A stretch of DNA of 40,111 nucleotides from an uncultured Eubacteriales bacterium (GTDB lineage: Bacteria; Bacillota; Clostridia; Christensenellales; Aristaeellaceae). A model generated the notes under the pieces. The model was not told the origin of the DNA, did no database searches, and saw only the letters and a program-made list of their open reading frames with translations. This document shows positions 30,292 through 38,562 of the stretch, piece by piece. Both the position numbers and the translations under genes were made by a program. Each line of letters starts with the position of its first letter. Position 1 is the first letter of the stretch. Location of the stretch: NCBI GenBank assembly GCA_900315585.1, contig OMZP01000005.1, positions 1 through 40,111 on the forward strand, read 5' to 3'.

Positions 30292-31791
30292 ATGGATAAG
30301 AAAGCATTGCTCGTGGCCGAGCACATCGACAAGCGTTTCGGCATGACCCACGCCGTCAACGACGTGTCCATCACCATCGCTCCCGGCGAGGTTCGCGCCC
30401 TGATCGGCGAGAACGGCTCCGGCAAGAGCACGTTCTGCCAGATGCTCTGCGGCATCTACACCATCGGCGGCGGCACCTTCACCCTGGACGGGAAGGAGCT
30501 GCACATCAAGAACCAGGTGGAGGCCAACAACGAGGGCATCTCCATCATCGTTCAGGAGATGGGCACCCTGTCCGGCCTGACCGTGGCCGAGAACATCTAC
30601 CTGGGCCACGAGGAGCCCTTCATGCACTACGGCGTGAAGGACACCCGCGCCATGAACCGCGCAGCCCAGAAGCTGCTGGACGATTACGGCTTCGGCCGCA
30701 TCAAGGCCGGCATGATGATCGACAACTACAACTTCGAGGACCGCAAGCTGGTGGAGATCGTCAAGGCGACCTACATGAAGCCGAAGATCCTGGTCATCGA
30801 CGAGACCACCACGGCCCTGTCCCAGAACGGACGACTGGAGCTGTACAAGATCATGGACCAGGTGCGCGACGACGGCCGCTCGGTCATATTCATCAGCCAC
30901 GACCTGGGCGAGGTGCTGGCCCACTCCAACACCGTCTCCATCCTCCGCGACGGCGAGTACATCGACACGGTGAACAGCGCCGACGTGACCGAGGACGACC
31001 TGAAGCGCCTGATGGTGGGCCGCGAGATCGGCACCGCCTACTACCGCACCGACTATGGAACGCCCGTCTCCAGGGAAGTGGTGCTGACCGTGAAGGGCGT
31101 CACCGTGCCGGGGGAGATCGAGGACGTGAGCTTCGAGCTGCACCGGGGCGAGATCCTGGGCTTCGGCGGCCTGTCCGAGTGCGGCATGCACGAGGTGGGC
31201 AAGGCGATCTTCGGCGCGAGCTGGAACCGCAAGGGCAGCGTGACACTGGCCGATGGCACCGCCATCGACAGCATCCCCACCGCCATCAAGCATTCCATTG
31301 CCTACACCTCCAAGGACCGCGACAACGAGTCCATCATCATCAATGAGTCCATCCGCAACAACGTGGTGCTGCCCTCCCTGGACGACCTGGCCACCAAGGG
31401 CCTGCTGAACGGGCGCAAGCTGACCCGCTTCGCCCAGCAGTTCGCCGACCAGATGCAGACCAAGATGCAGGGAGTGAACCAGTTCGTGTCGGACCTCTCC
31501 GGCGGCAACAAGCAGAAGGTAGTGCTGGCCCGTTGGATCGGCAAAAACAGCGACATCCTCGTGCTGGATTCGCCCACCCGCGGCATCGACGTGAAGGTCA
31601 AGCAGGCCATCTACGCGCTGATGGCGGAGATGCAGAAGCAGGGCAAGAGCATCATCATGATCTCCGAGGAGATCCCGGAGCTGCTGGGCATGTCCGACCG
31701 CATCTTCGTGATGAAGGACGGGCGCATCAACGGCGAGTTCATGCGCGATCCGGCGCTGAGCGAAGAAGACCTGATTGCCAAAATGGTTTAA
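30292..31791 (+). CDS. Sugar ABC transporter ATPase (RbsA-like) with noncanonical motifs
   Basis: 499 residues, two nucleotide-binding domains. First: Walker A GENGSGKST is normal, but the signature region reads NYNFEDRKLVEIVKA without LSGG and Walker B is ILVIDETTTALS (DET for the usual DEP). Second: the Walker A position is GGLSECGMHEVGK, lacking the family's GxxGSGRT pattern; the signature LSGGNKQKVVLARW is normal; Walker B is ILVLDSPTRGID, with Ser where MglA and RbsA have the Glu. So each composite ATP site is altered in its own way. It presumably still drives import with the two flanking permeases. GGGGGC ribosome site. Confidence 0.88.
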   Translation: MDKKALLVAEHIDKRFGMTHAVNDVSITIAPGEVRALIGENGSGKSTFCQMLCGIYTIGGGTFTLDGKELHIKNQVEANNEGISIIVQEMGTLSGLTVAENIYLGHEEPFMHYGVKDTRAMNRAAQKLLDDYGFGRIKAGMMIDNYNFEDRKLVEIVKATYMKPKILVIDETTTALSQNGRLELYKIMDQVRDDGRSVIFISHDLGEVLAHSNTVSILRDGEYIDTVNSADVTEDDLKRLMVGREIGTAYYRTDYGTPVSREVVLTVKGVTVPGEIEDVSFELHRGEILGFGGLSECGMHEVGKAIFGASWNRKGSVTLADGTAIDSIPTAIKHSIAYTSKDRDNESIIINESIRNNVVLPSLDDLATKGLLNGRKLTRFAQQFADQMQTKMQGVNQFVSDLSGGNKQKVVLARWIGKNSDILVLDSPTRGIDVKVKQAIYALMAEMQKQGKSIIMISEEIPELLGMSDRIFVMKDGRINGEFMRDPALSEEDLIAKMV

Positions 31792-31804
31792 GGAGGCGGG
31801 GAAG

Positions 31805-32776
31805 ATGGAAAAGACGAAAACCAGAGACAACGAACAATCCAAGCTCCGCGCCTTTTTGACCGGAGATACGTTTAAGGCGCTGCTGCCGCTGATCGGCTTC
31901 GCGATCATCATCATCGTCCTGAACATCATGACCCAGGGCAAGATCCTCACCCCGAAGAAGCTGCGGCTGCTGCTCAGCCAGATCTACTATCCCACCATCG
32001 TGGCCGTGGGCGTGTTCTTCGTGATGACCCTCGGCTCCATCGACTTCACCGAGGGCTCCACCCTGGGCGTGGCGTCATTGGTGGTCAGCGCGCTGAGCTT
32101 CATCAACATCCCGCTGGCCATCCTGGGCGGCATCCTCTGCGGCGCGGCCATCGGCGCCATCAACGGCTTCTTCCACGTGAAGTTCAAGCTGCAGAGCTTC
32201 ATCGTCACGATCTGTACGATGTACCTCTTCCGCGGCGTCTGCGCCTACTTCACCACTGAGACCGCCGTGCCCGCCAGCGCCGCCATCAAGGCCCTGGACA
32301 ACAACGGGCTCAAGATCGGCATCACCGTGGCGGTGCTGCTGATCGGCTGGTTCCTGTTCAAGTTTACCCGCATCGGCAACGATGTGAAGGCCGTCGGCTC
32401 CGGCGAGACCGCGGCGCGCTTCTCCGGCGTGCACACGGACCGCGTGAAGTTCCTGGCCTTCGTGGCCGCGGGCGCGCTGACCGGCCTGGCGGCATTCGTC
32501 AACGTCATCAAGGTCGGCTCCATCACCGCCACCGCGGGCAACCAGCTGGAGACCCAGATCCTGATCTCCCTGGTGCTGGGCGGCCTGCCCATCACCGGCG
32601 GCGCAAAGGTGCGCTTCTCCAACATCGTGGTCGGCACGCTGATGTACGCCGTGCTGAACAGCGGCCTGGCCATCCTGGGCTACGATCCCCAGACCCAGCA
32701 GCTGATCAAGGGCGTCATCTTCCTGATCTTCGTCGCCCTGACCATCGACCGCAAGGCGCTGAAGGTAATCAAGTAA
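31805..32776 (+). CDS. Sugar ABC transporter permease 2 (RbsC-like)
   Basis: 323 residues, BPD_transp_2 permease: MTLGSIDFTEGSTLGVASLVV matches the GGIDLSVGS loop, KLQSFIVTICTMYLFRGVCAYF the conserved helix, and VKAVGSGETAARFSGVHTDRVKFLAF the EAA-like cytoplasmic loop. It differs clearly from permease 1 of the same operon. The ATG at 31805 follows AGGAGGCGGGG; its frame overlaps the end of the ATPase gene upstream but that part is not used. Last gene of the operon, followed by a palindromic repeat that may terminate transcription. Confidence 0.87.
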   Translation: MEKTKTRDNEQSKLRAFLTGDTFKALLPLIGFAIIIIVLNIMTQGKILTPKKLRLLLSQIYYPTIVAVGVFFVMTLGSIDFTEGSTLGVASLVVSALSFINIPLAILGGILCGAAIGAINGFFHVKFKLQSFIVTICTMYLFRGVCAYFTTETAVPASAAIKALDNNGLKIGITVAVLLIGWFLFKFTRIGNDVKAVGSGETAARFSGVHTDRVKFLAFVAAGALTGLAAFVNVIKVGSITATAGNQLETQILISLVLGGLPITGGAKVRFSNIVVGTLMYAVLNSGLAILGYDPQTQQLIKGVIFLIFVALTIDRKALKVIK

Positions 32777-32791
32777 ACCAATAAAAAAAGG

Positions 32792-32897
32792 ACCGGATTG
32801 CAACGTCGGGACAGTTCATGTCTCTTCTCGCAATGACATATCACGAACATGTTGTGGCAACGTCATTGAGAGGAGCGAAGCGACGTGGCAATCCGGT
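32792..32897. repeat. Palindromic repeat family D
   Basis: Outer arms CCGGATTGCAACGTCG / CGACGTGGCAATCCGG (15 of 16 paired), about 106 bases, directly after the permease stop and followed by TTTTATC. Repeats with GCAATCCGG ends occur widely in gut bacteria. With copy 2 of family A it fills most of the 308-base gap 32777-33084. Confidence 0.85.
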
Positions 32898-32954
32898 GCT
32901 TTTATCTTCTCTATGTGGCTTTACAGGCATATGTTGTCAGATATTGGATATGCA

Positions 32955-33024
32955 CAGATCCTTCGCTGCGCTCAGGATGACAACACTTCGATGCGTTGTC
33001 ATCCTGAGCACAGCGAAGGATCTG
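32955..33024. repeat. Dispersed palindromic repeat family A, copy 2
   Basis: CAGATCCTTCGCTG...CTCAGGATGACAAC paired with GTTGTCATCCTGAG...CAGCGAAGGATCTG; the most regular copy in the window. It lies between the convergent ends of the sugar importer operon and sigE. Confidence 0.9.
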
Positions 33025-33084
33025 TACGTAGCGTCAACAGACTACATGATACCATCCCAACCGCTTTCCGTGAAGATCGTGTTT

Positions 33085-33792
33085 TCACGCCATCTTTTGA
33101 AGCTCCTCCCGCAGCTTCCCGATGATCCGCTTTTCAAGCCTCGATATGTAGCTCTGGGAGATGCCCATCAGGTCGGCCACCTCCTTCTGGGTGTGCTCCT
33201 TGTCCTCGCCCAGGCCGTACCGCAGCCCCACGATGTACTTCTCCCGGGGATTCAGCGTCTGGATGGCGGTGTGGAGCATCTGCTTTTCGATGTCCGCGTC
33301 CAGGTCCTTGCTCACCAGGTCCGGCTCGGTGCCCAGAATGTCGGACAGCAGCAGCTCGTTGCCGTCCCAGTCGGTGTTCAGCGGCTCGTCGAAGGACACC
33401 TCCAGCTTCAGCCGGTTCGTCTTGCGCAGCACCATCAATATCTCGTTCTCGATGCAGCGGCTGGCGTAGGTGGCCAGCTTGATGTTCTTGTCAGGGTCGA
33501 AGGAATTGACGGCCTTGATGAGGCCGATGGCCCCGATGGAGATCAGGTCCTCGATGCTGATGCCGGTGTTCTCAAACTTCCGGGAAATGTACACCACCAG
33601 CCGCAGGTTGCGCTCGATCAACGTCGCCCGGGCGGCGGTGTCGCCCTGGTTCACCCGGCGCATCAGGGCGATCTCCTCCTCCCGGGACAGGGGCGGGGGC
33701 AGCAGGTCGCTGCCGCCGATGTAGCACACCGAGCCCCGGCGAATCTGCACGATCAGGCCGAATATGGATTGTCGAATGGATTTCATGGCCAT
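33085..33792 (-). CDS. sigE: Mother-cell sporulation sigma factor SigE (pro-sigma E)
   Basis: 235 residues. The N-terminal pro-sequence ends at [18 protein letters not shown], the conserved region where SpoIIGA removes the leader. Region 2 follows ([67 protein letters not shown]), then regions 3 and 4 with [18 protein letters not shown] as the -35-binding helix-turn-helix. SigE directs the first mother-cell programme during sporulation. The start 33792 has AGGAGGG six bases upstream. It follows spoIIGA after 22 bases. The usual next gene sigG is absent; a repeat and an unrelated convergent operon follow. Confidence 0.96.
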   Translation of the reverse strand: MAMKSIRQSIFGLIVQIRRGSVCYIGGSDLLPPPLSREEEIALMRRVNQGDTAARATLIERNLRLVVYISRKFENTGISIEDLISIGAIGLIKAVNSFDPDKNIKLATYASRCIENEILMVLRKTNRLKLEVSFDEPLNTDWDGNELLLSDILGTEPDLVSKDLDADIEKQMLHTAIQTLNPREKYIVGLRYGLGEDKEHTQKEVADLMGISQSYISRLEKRIIGKLREELQKMA

Positions 33793-33814
33793 GGGAAACC
33801 CTCCTTTATGTATT

Positions 33815-34546
33815 TCAATGAATGTAGGCGCAAAACTCCCCGGGAGCGAGGGCACGGGCCTCGCCGGGCAGGGGCGCGGGGGAGACGGCCACCCAGACAT
33901 CCGGGCCGCGGGTGGTTTTCCGGCCCCGTTCGATGGTCACCCGGCTGGGCTTGAAGCAGGCCATGCACCCGCCGCCATTGACCGAGCCAAAGCGCAGCTC
34001 CCGCCAGCCGGAGCGGGGGAGGATGCCCTCCAGGAGCCCTGCCTCCGCGATCACCACCGGCTGGCCGGACAGCGGCTCCCGCAGGCGGTTCCCGGTGTCG
34101 ATCAGGGCGGGGAAGCGGGCCGTGCGCCCGTCCACGGTCAGCGCCAGCCGCACCTCCCAGTCGCCCCGAAGGGGGTTCCTGGCCGCAAACAGCGCGGCGA
34201 GCAGTGACGCGCCGACCAGCGCGCAAACCGCGCCCGCGGGTCCCGTCCGCCGGAGGATCAGGCTCACCCCGCCGGAGAGCAGCGCCCCGCCCGCGAGCAG
34301 CAGGGTGGCCCTGATGTAGAGGAAGGGGACCACCTTCCCCAGCAGCAGCGGCGGCGTCAGGATAAGCAGCGCCATAGACGCGGGCCAGAGGGCGGGATTT
34401 ACGGCGGGGAGCAGGGAACCGATCGCCCCCAGCAGGGCGCAGAGCAGCACCCGCCAGCCCTCGAATCGTCCCAGCGCCCTGGCCGTCGCCCAGAGCAGGG
34501 CCCCGTTCGCCAGGAGATTGGAAAGGAGAAACGCCTCGATGCTCAT
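33815..34546 (-). CDS. spoIIGA: Sporulation sigma-E factor processing protease SpoIIGA
   Basis: 243 residues: an N-terminal membrane part with about five hydrophobic helices (to about residue 122) and a C-terminal aspartic protease domain with catalytic [15 protein letters not shown] (Asp150). The C-terminal segment ([19 protein letters not shown] and [18 protein letters not shown]) is typical. It cleaves the SigE pro-sequence after a signal from the forespore (SpoIIR). At 243 residues it is shorter than the roughly 309 of Bacillus subtilis but such lengths are seen in Clostridia. A GGTGAGG ribosome site precedes the ATG. The gene is preceded by a region with many Spo0A boxes. Confidence 0.93.
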   Translation of the reverse strand: MSIEAFLLSNLLANGALLWATARALGRFEGWRVLLCALLGAIGSLLPAVNPALWPASMALLILTPPLLLGKVVPFLYIRATLLLAGGALLSGGVSLILRRTGPAGAVCALVGASLLAALFAARNPLRGDWEVRLALTVDGRTARFPALIDTGNRLREPLSGQPVVIAEAGLLEGILPRSGWRELRFGSVNGGGCMACFKPSRVTIERGRKTTRGPDVWVAVSPAPLPGEARALAPGEFCAYIH

Positions 34547-34566
34547 ACCGCCTCACCCCGCGCTCC

Positions 34567-34596
34567 ATCATAGCCAAAACCGGGGCCCGATCTCAA
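34567..34596 (-). promoter_or_regulatory. spoIIGA-sigE promoter
   Basis: Reverse strand TTGAGA (34591-34596), 18 bp, TATGAT (34567-34572); predicted start about 14 bases before the spoIIGA ATG, leaving just enough leader for the GGTGAGG ribosome site. Confidence 0.6.
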
Positions 34597-34604
34597 CGAT
34601 TTCC

Positions 34605-34838
34605 TGTCGAGGGGATCGAGTAAAAGTTCGACGGCATGCCGCTCCTTTCGCGCCCTTCGCACAGGGATTCGACACGGATTCGCAGATGTACGGGCCGGAC
34701 AGGGCGCGAAAGACGTTGGGAAAACCGGTGAAAGGGGCTGTAAACCGCCTGATTGAGCGCGCTGTCGAAGGTGTGGGAAAATGTCGAAGCAAATCGGGCC
34801 AATCCGGTGCGATTCGCGCCGAACGATGACCTTCGACA
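34605..34838. promoter_or_regulatory. Cluster of Spo0A boxes
   Basis: Exact 0A-box cores TGTCGAA/TTCGACA at 34668-34674, 34763-34769, 34782-34788 and 34832-34838, with one-mismatch copies at 34627-34633 (TTCGACG) and 34605-34611 (TGTCGAG). Two point rightward and two leftward. Phosphorylated Spo0A activates spoIIG in Bacillus through such boxes, so this gap (34547-34895) is a probable Spo0A control region. No gene is seen in it. Confidence 0.85.
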
Positions 34839-34895
34839 GCGGCTTTCACGCATTTTGCCTCCCGCGCATATCCTGTATCAGAGGAGGGATGGCGC

Positions 34896-35150
34896 ATGAG
34901 CTTTTCGGAGATTCGCCGCAAGGACGTGATCAACATCGTCGACGGCAGGAAGCTGGGCCGGCCCATCGACCTGGTGCTGAACGATTCCGCCTGCGCCGAG
35001 GCGCTGGTGGTGCCGGGGCGCTCCGGCGGGCTCCTGGGCTTCCTGCGCCAGGACCGGGAGGGCTGCGTGATTCCCTGGGGCCGGGTGCGGCGCATCGGGG
35101 ACGACGTGATCCTGGTGGAGGTGCCCGCGGAATGCCGTGAAAAGCAATAA
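34896..35150 (+). CDS. ymxH: YlmC/YmxH family PRC-barrel protein
   Basis: 84 residues forming a single PRC-barrel domain: SFSEIRRKDVINIVDGRKLGRPIDLVLND, a central GFLRQDREGCVIPWGRVRRIGDDVILVEV. YlmC/YmxH is a small sporulation-associated protein of unknown function, commonly encoded next to sigG/sigE in Firmicutes. Here it is divergent from spoIIGA across the Spo0A-box region. GAGGAGGG ribosome site; an upstream ATG at 34888 is out of frame. Confidence 0.88.
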   Translation: MSFSEIRRKDVINIVDGRKLGRPIDLVLNDSACAEALVVPGRSGGLLGFLRQDREGCVIPWGRVRRIGDDVILVEVPAECREKQ

Positions 35151-35159
35151 ATCGACTCA

Positions 35160-35271
35160 TCACGGAAAGCTGAGGGATGACAGGCTTGGGTCGTTGTCAT
35201 CCTGAGCGCAGCGAAGGATCTGTGCGTCATGTTTCGAAAACTCATGTTGCTGATCCCTCAACATTCCGTGA
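35160..35271. repeat. Family A copy 3 (half-truncated) nested inside a larger inverted repeat
   Basis: Outer arms at 35160-35180 and 35251-35271 pair in 18 of 21 positions (TCACGGAA... / ...TTCCGTGA). Inside is a family A element with the right arm complete (GTTGTCATCCTGAGC...GCGAAGGATCTG) but the left arm replaced by sequence of the outer repeat. It follows the ymxH stop. Confidence 0.78.
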
Positions 35272-35349
35272 AGAACTAATAAATAGGGCCGCTTCGTAAA
35301 AAAACCAAGCATTTCAAGACTTTTTATGCAAATAATTTAAGAAAGGGGC

Positions 35350-35378
35350 TGGACTTTACGTTATTTTTTGTGTATAAT
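35350..35378 (+). promoter_or_regulatory. nrdR-phoP-phoR promoter
   Basis: TGGACT (35350-35355), 17 bp, TATAAT (35373-35378), 23 bases before the nrdR start. Confidence 0.7.
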
Positions 35379-35401
35379 AGATAATAAGAGGTGATATGTG
35401 C

Positions 35402-35887
35402 ATGAGGTGTGCCTATTGCGGCTGTACCCAGAGCCGTGTGGTCGATTCCCGCCAGAACGACGACGGCACCTCCATCCGCAGGCGCAGGGAGTGCGAAAGC
35501 TGCGGGCGGCGCTTTACCACCTACGAGCGCGTCGAGCTGGTTCCGCTGATGATCATCAAGAAGGATCAGACCCGCGAGGCCTTCGACGTGGAAAAGCTGC
35601 GCAGCAGCATCGTGAAGTCCTGCGAGAAGCGCACGGTCTCCATGGGAAAGATCGACGCGCTGGTGCGGGAGATCGAACAAAAGCTGAACAGCTATCCGGA
35701 ATCGGAGATCCCCAGCAAGGTGGTGGGGGAGCTGGTGATGGACGGGCTGAAGAACCTGGACGAGGTGGCCTACGTGCGCTTCGCCTCGGTGTATCGCCAG
35801 TTCCGGGACATCCAAACCTTCAGGGACGAGCTGAACAAGCTGCTCAGCGACTTTGACCAGGGTACTGCTGGCGATGGCGCCAGATAA
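35402..35887 (+). CDS. nrdR: Transcriptional repressor NrdR
   Basis: 161 residues: an N-terminal zinc ribbon (Cys3, Cys6, Cys31, Cys34 in RCAYCG and CESCG) followed by an ATP-cone (about 48-138; VPLMIIKKDQTREAFDVEKLRSSIVKSCEKR). NrdR senses nucleotides and represses ribonucleotide reductase genes at NrdR boxes. Start chosen at 35402 because GAGGTG lies 8 bases upstream; the ATG six bases earlier is too close. Length is normal. It is cotranscribed with phoP, 29 bases downstream. Confidence 0.96.
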   Translation: MRCAYCGCTQSRVVDSRQNDDGTSIRRRRECESCGRRFTTYERVELVPLMIIKKDQTREAFDVEKLRSSIVKSCEKRTVSMGKIDALVREIEQKLNSYPESEIPSKVVGELVMDGLKNLDEVAYVRFASVYRQFRDIQTFRDELNKLLSDFDQGTAGDGAR

Positions 35888-35916
35888 CCAAATACATTGA
35901 GAGAGAGGATACGCAC

Positions 35917-36618
35917 ATGGCAAATGAATTGATTCTGGCCGTTGATGATGAAGCCCATATTCTTGAACTGCTTTCGTTCAACCTCGAGGCTTCCGGCTAT
36001 CGAGTTGTCACTGCCGCCACGGGCGAGGATGCGCTGGTGGTTTGTGCGCATGAGCGTCCGGCGATGGTGCTGCTGGACATTATGCTCCCCGGCATTGACG
36101 GCATGGAGGTCTGCCGCCGCTTAAAGAGCGCGCCGACCACCGCGGACATTCCGATCATCATGCTCACCGCCAAGGGCGACGAGGTGGACAAGATTCTGGG
36201 CCTGGAGCTGGGCGCGGACGACTATATCACCAAGCCCTTCTCCGTGCGGGAGCTGATCGCCCGCGTGAAGGCGCTGCTGCGCCGGGCCGCGCCGCAGAAC
36301 GAGGAAGAGGGCATCCTGCATGTGGGCGGCCTGACCATTGACGTGGGCAACTACGAGGCGTTCCGCAACGGCGAGAAGCTGAGCCTGACGCTGAAGGAGT
36401 TCGAGCTTTTGAAGCTGCTGGTGCTCAGCCGGGGCAAGGTGCTCACCCGCGACTTCCTGCTGGATCGCATCTGGGGCTATGAGTTCTATGGCGAGACCCG
36501 CACCGTGGACGTGCACATCCGGCACATCCGCCAGAAGCTGGGGGACGACGCCCACTATATCGAAACCATCCGCGGCGTCGGCTATAAATTCAACGACCGT
36601 CAGGAGAATCGCCTATGA
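35917..36618 (+). CDS. phoP: OmpR-family response regulator (PhoP/PhoB-like)
   Basis: 233 residues: receiver domain (1 to about 120) with acidic pocket Asp10-Asp11, phosphoacceptor Asp54 in LLDIMLPG, Thr in IMLTAKGDE and Lys in YITKPFS; then a winged-helix output domain (about 132-230) with LTLKEFELLKLLVLSRGKVLTRDFLLDRIWGY and RTVDVHIRHIRQKLGDD. This is the PhoB/PhoP/WalR type. Pairing with the PAS-HAMP kinase next door and the phosphate-response name is by analogy; WalRK-like cell-wall control is an alternative. GAGAGAGGA ribosome site. The stop overlaps the kinase start by four bases (ATGA). Confidence 0.9.
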   Translation: MANELILAVDDEAHILELLSFNLEASGYRVVTAATGEDALVVCAHERPAMVLLDIMLPGIDGMEVCRRLKSAPTTADIPIIMLTAKGDEVDKILGLELGADDYITKPFSVRELIARVKALLRRAAPQNEEEGILHVGGLTIDVGNYEAFRNGEKLSLTLKEFELLKLLVLSRGKVLTRDFLLDRIWGYEFYGETRTVDVHIRHIRQKLGDDAHYIETIRGVGYKFNDRQENRL

Positions 36619-38372
36619 AATCAAGGGTTACATTGATTGTGACCCTGATCTGTACGGTTGTTCTTGCGCTGCTATTCACCTATAACTGTTCCCAGCTCGC
36701 CGAAGGGGAAAACGCCCAGCTTCGCAAAGAGCTCTCCATCGTCTGCTATGTGACCGGCAATTTCAGCAAGGCGGACACGATGGAGGATCGCGTCAAGACG
36801 CTGGAGACCCTCACGGTGAGCGAGGGGACGGTGAAGGGACTCTTCGATGAGAACGGCGAGGCCGTCTACGTGTCCCGGGACGGCTATCCCCGGCTCAGCG
36901 AAGAAGCGATCTCCAAGGCCGCGGTGGGGCAAGCCGTGGTCTTTCAGCATGCCAACCCCGAAGGCAAGCGCGCAATCTACGCCATCTATCAGTATGAAGA
37001 TGGCGCATTTTTAGCGTATGCCAGGCGCGAGACCGACGTGTGGACCCTGCTGGGAAGCAATCGGAGCCTGATCCTGCTGGCAGCGATCTTCCTGATGAGC
37101 ATGGTGCTGTTCGTGGTGGTGCTCTCCGGCGTGGTCAAGCGCGAGCGGCGCGTGGACCAGGTCATGGCGGCGCTGGATCGCTTCTCCGACGGCAATTTCG
37201 ACGCACGCATCGAAGGCTTTTCTGACAGCGACCCCCAGGCAGCGGAGTACAACGCCATCATCGCGCGGATCCAGGATCGCATATTCAAACAGAAAAACAG
37301 GAATCATGTGTTGAGCCAGGTCATGTCCCAGATGCAGAACGGCATCATCGCCGTGGACCAGAGCATGAATGTCATCTTCATCACCTCCGTGGCGAAAAAG
37401 CTGCTGGGCATCGTGGGCAACCCGGAGTACAAGAACGTCAACGACGTGTCCAAGGACGTGAAGCTGGACGAGGTGTTCACCGAGGCCATGCGCCAGGGAG
37501 GCGTCTACACCAACGAGGTGGCGGCCCGCACCGCCGTGGGCCGGGGACACCGACCGCTGCGCCTCTACGTGTCGCCCATGAAGCAGGACGACCGGGTGGT
37601 GGGCGCGCTGGCCATCGTCGAGGACATCACGGAGCTGCGCCGCCTGGAGCAGGTGCGCACGGACTTTGCCGCCAACGTGTCCCACGAGCTCAAGACGCCG
37701 CTGACCTCCATCCGCGGCTTCGTGGAGACCCTGCAGGCCGGGGCCATCGACCATCCGGAAATGGCCCACAAGTTCCTGAACATCATCCAGATGGAGACGG
37801 AGCGCCTCACGCGCCTGATCAACGACATCCTGTCCATCAGCAAGCTGGAATCCGGCAACGACGAGGTGGCCACCGAGCGCATCCGCCTGGACAAGAAGGC
37901 CTGCGACGTGTGCGAGATGCTGTCCATCCACGCCCAGGAGAAGGAAGTCACGCTGAACTACAAGCTGGGCAGCGAGCCGGTGTACATCATCGGCAACCCG
38001 GACCGGGTGGAGCAGCTGCTGATCAACCTGACGGAGAACGCCATCAAGTACAACAAGCCCGGCGGCTCCGTGACGGTGCAGGTGTTCAAGAGCGCCCAGG
38101 AGGCCAACGTCACCATCTCTGACACCGGCATCGGCATCGCCGAGGAGAACCTGCCCCGGCTGTTCGAGCGTTTCTATCGCGTGGACAAGGGCCGTTCCCG
38201 CCAGATGGGCGGCACGGGCCTGGGCTTGGCCATCGTCAAGCACATCGTGCGCTCGATGGGTGGCGAGATCGAGGTCCACTCCAAGCTGGGCGAGGGCACT
38301 GAGTTCCTCATCACGCTGCCCTTGGCTCCCAAGGAGAACCCGGAGAAGGAGACCATCTTCGAGGACGAGTGA
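36615..38372 (+). CDS. phoR: PhoR-type sensor histidine kinase
   Basis: 585 residues: a membrane helix near 5-24, an extracytoplasmic domain (about 25-145), a second helix (about 150-172), HAMP (about 175-228, FSDGNFDARIEGFSDSD), a PAS domain (about 235-340, GIIAVDQSMNVIFITSVAKKLLGI), then HisKA with the phosphoacceptor in NVSHELKTPLTSIRGF (His near 357) and HATPase (NLTENAIKYN, DTGIGIA, RFYRVDKGRSRQMGGTGLGLAIVKH). It phosphorylates the regulator encoded just upstream. Same alternative naming caution as for that gene. A repeat of family A follows the stop. Confidence 0.92.
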   Translation: MKSRVTLIVTLICTVVLALLFTYNCSQLAEGENAQLRKELSIVCYVTGNFSKADTMEDRVKTLETLTVSEGTVKGLFDENGEAVYVSRDGYPRLSEEAISKAAVGQAVVFQHANPEGKRAIYAIYQYEDGAFLAYARRETDVWTLLGSNRSLILLAAIFLMSMVLFVVVLSGVVKRERRVDQVMAALDRFSDGNFDARIEGFSDSDPQAAEYNAIIARIQDRIFKQKNRNHVLSQVMSQMQNGIIAVDQSMNVIFITSVAKKLLGIVGNPEYKNVNDVSKDVKLDEVFTEAMRQGGVYTNEVAARTAVGRGHRPLRLYVSPMKQDDRVVGALAIVEDITELRRLEQVRTDFAANVSHELKTPLTSIRGFVETLQAGAIDHPEMAHKFLNIIQMETERLTRLINDILSISKLESGNDEVATERIRLDKKACDVCEMLSIHAQEKEVTLNYKLGSEPVYIIGNPDRVEQLLINLTENAIKYNKPGGSVTVQVFKSAQEANVTISDTGIGIAEENLPRLFERFYRVDKGRSRQMGGTGLGLAIVKHIVRSMGGEIEVHSKLGEGTEFLITLPLAPKENPEKETIFEDE

Positions 38373-38398
38373 GCCACAATTCAATACCAAATTTGTAA

Positions 38399-38474
38399 CG
38401 TACAGATTCTTCGCTCCGCTCAGAATGACATGCACACAGTGTGTCATCCTGAGCGAAGGCGAAGAATCTGTACG
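38399..38474. repeat. Dispersed palindromic repeat family A, copy 4 (variant)
   Basis: CGTACAGATTCTTCG...CAGAATGACA with TGTCATCCTGAG...CGAAGAATCTGTACG. The stem carries the compensating pair change CTTCG-to-TTCTTCG / GAAGAA, so the base pairing is kept although the sequence differs from copies 1 and 2, which suggests selection for the structure. Confidence 0.85.
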
Positions 38475-38562
38475 AAACGCTTTTTAACTCCATGATTGCC
38501 GAAGTCATGCCATAACGATCCGCACCATCCATCCCCATTCCGACATCGGAGGTTCCAAATCA

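Noticed and set aside
25090..31950. Long leftward frames opposite mglA/mglC and the second sugar importer
   Set aside because: They are antisense shadows of clearly recognisable ABC transporter genes and show no domain of their own.
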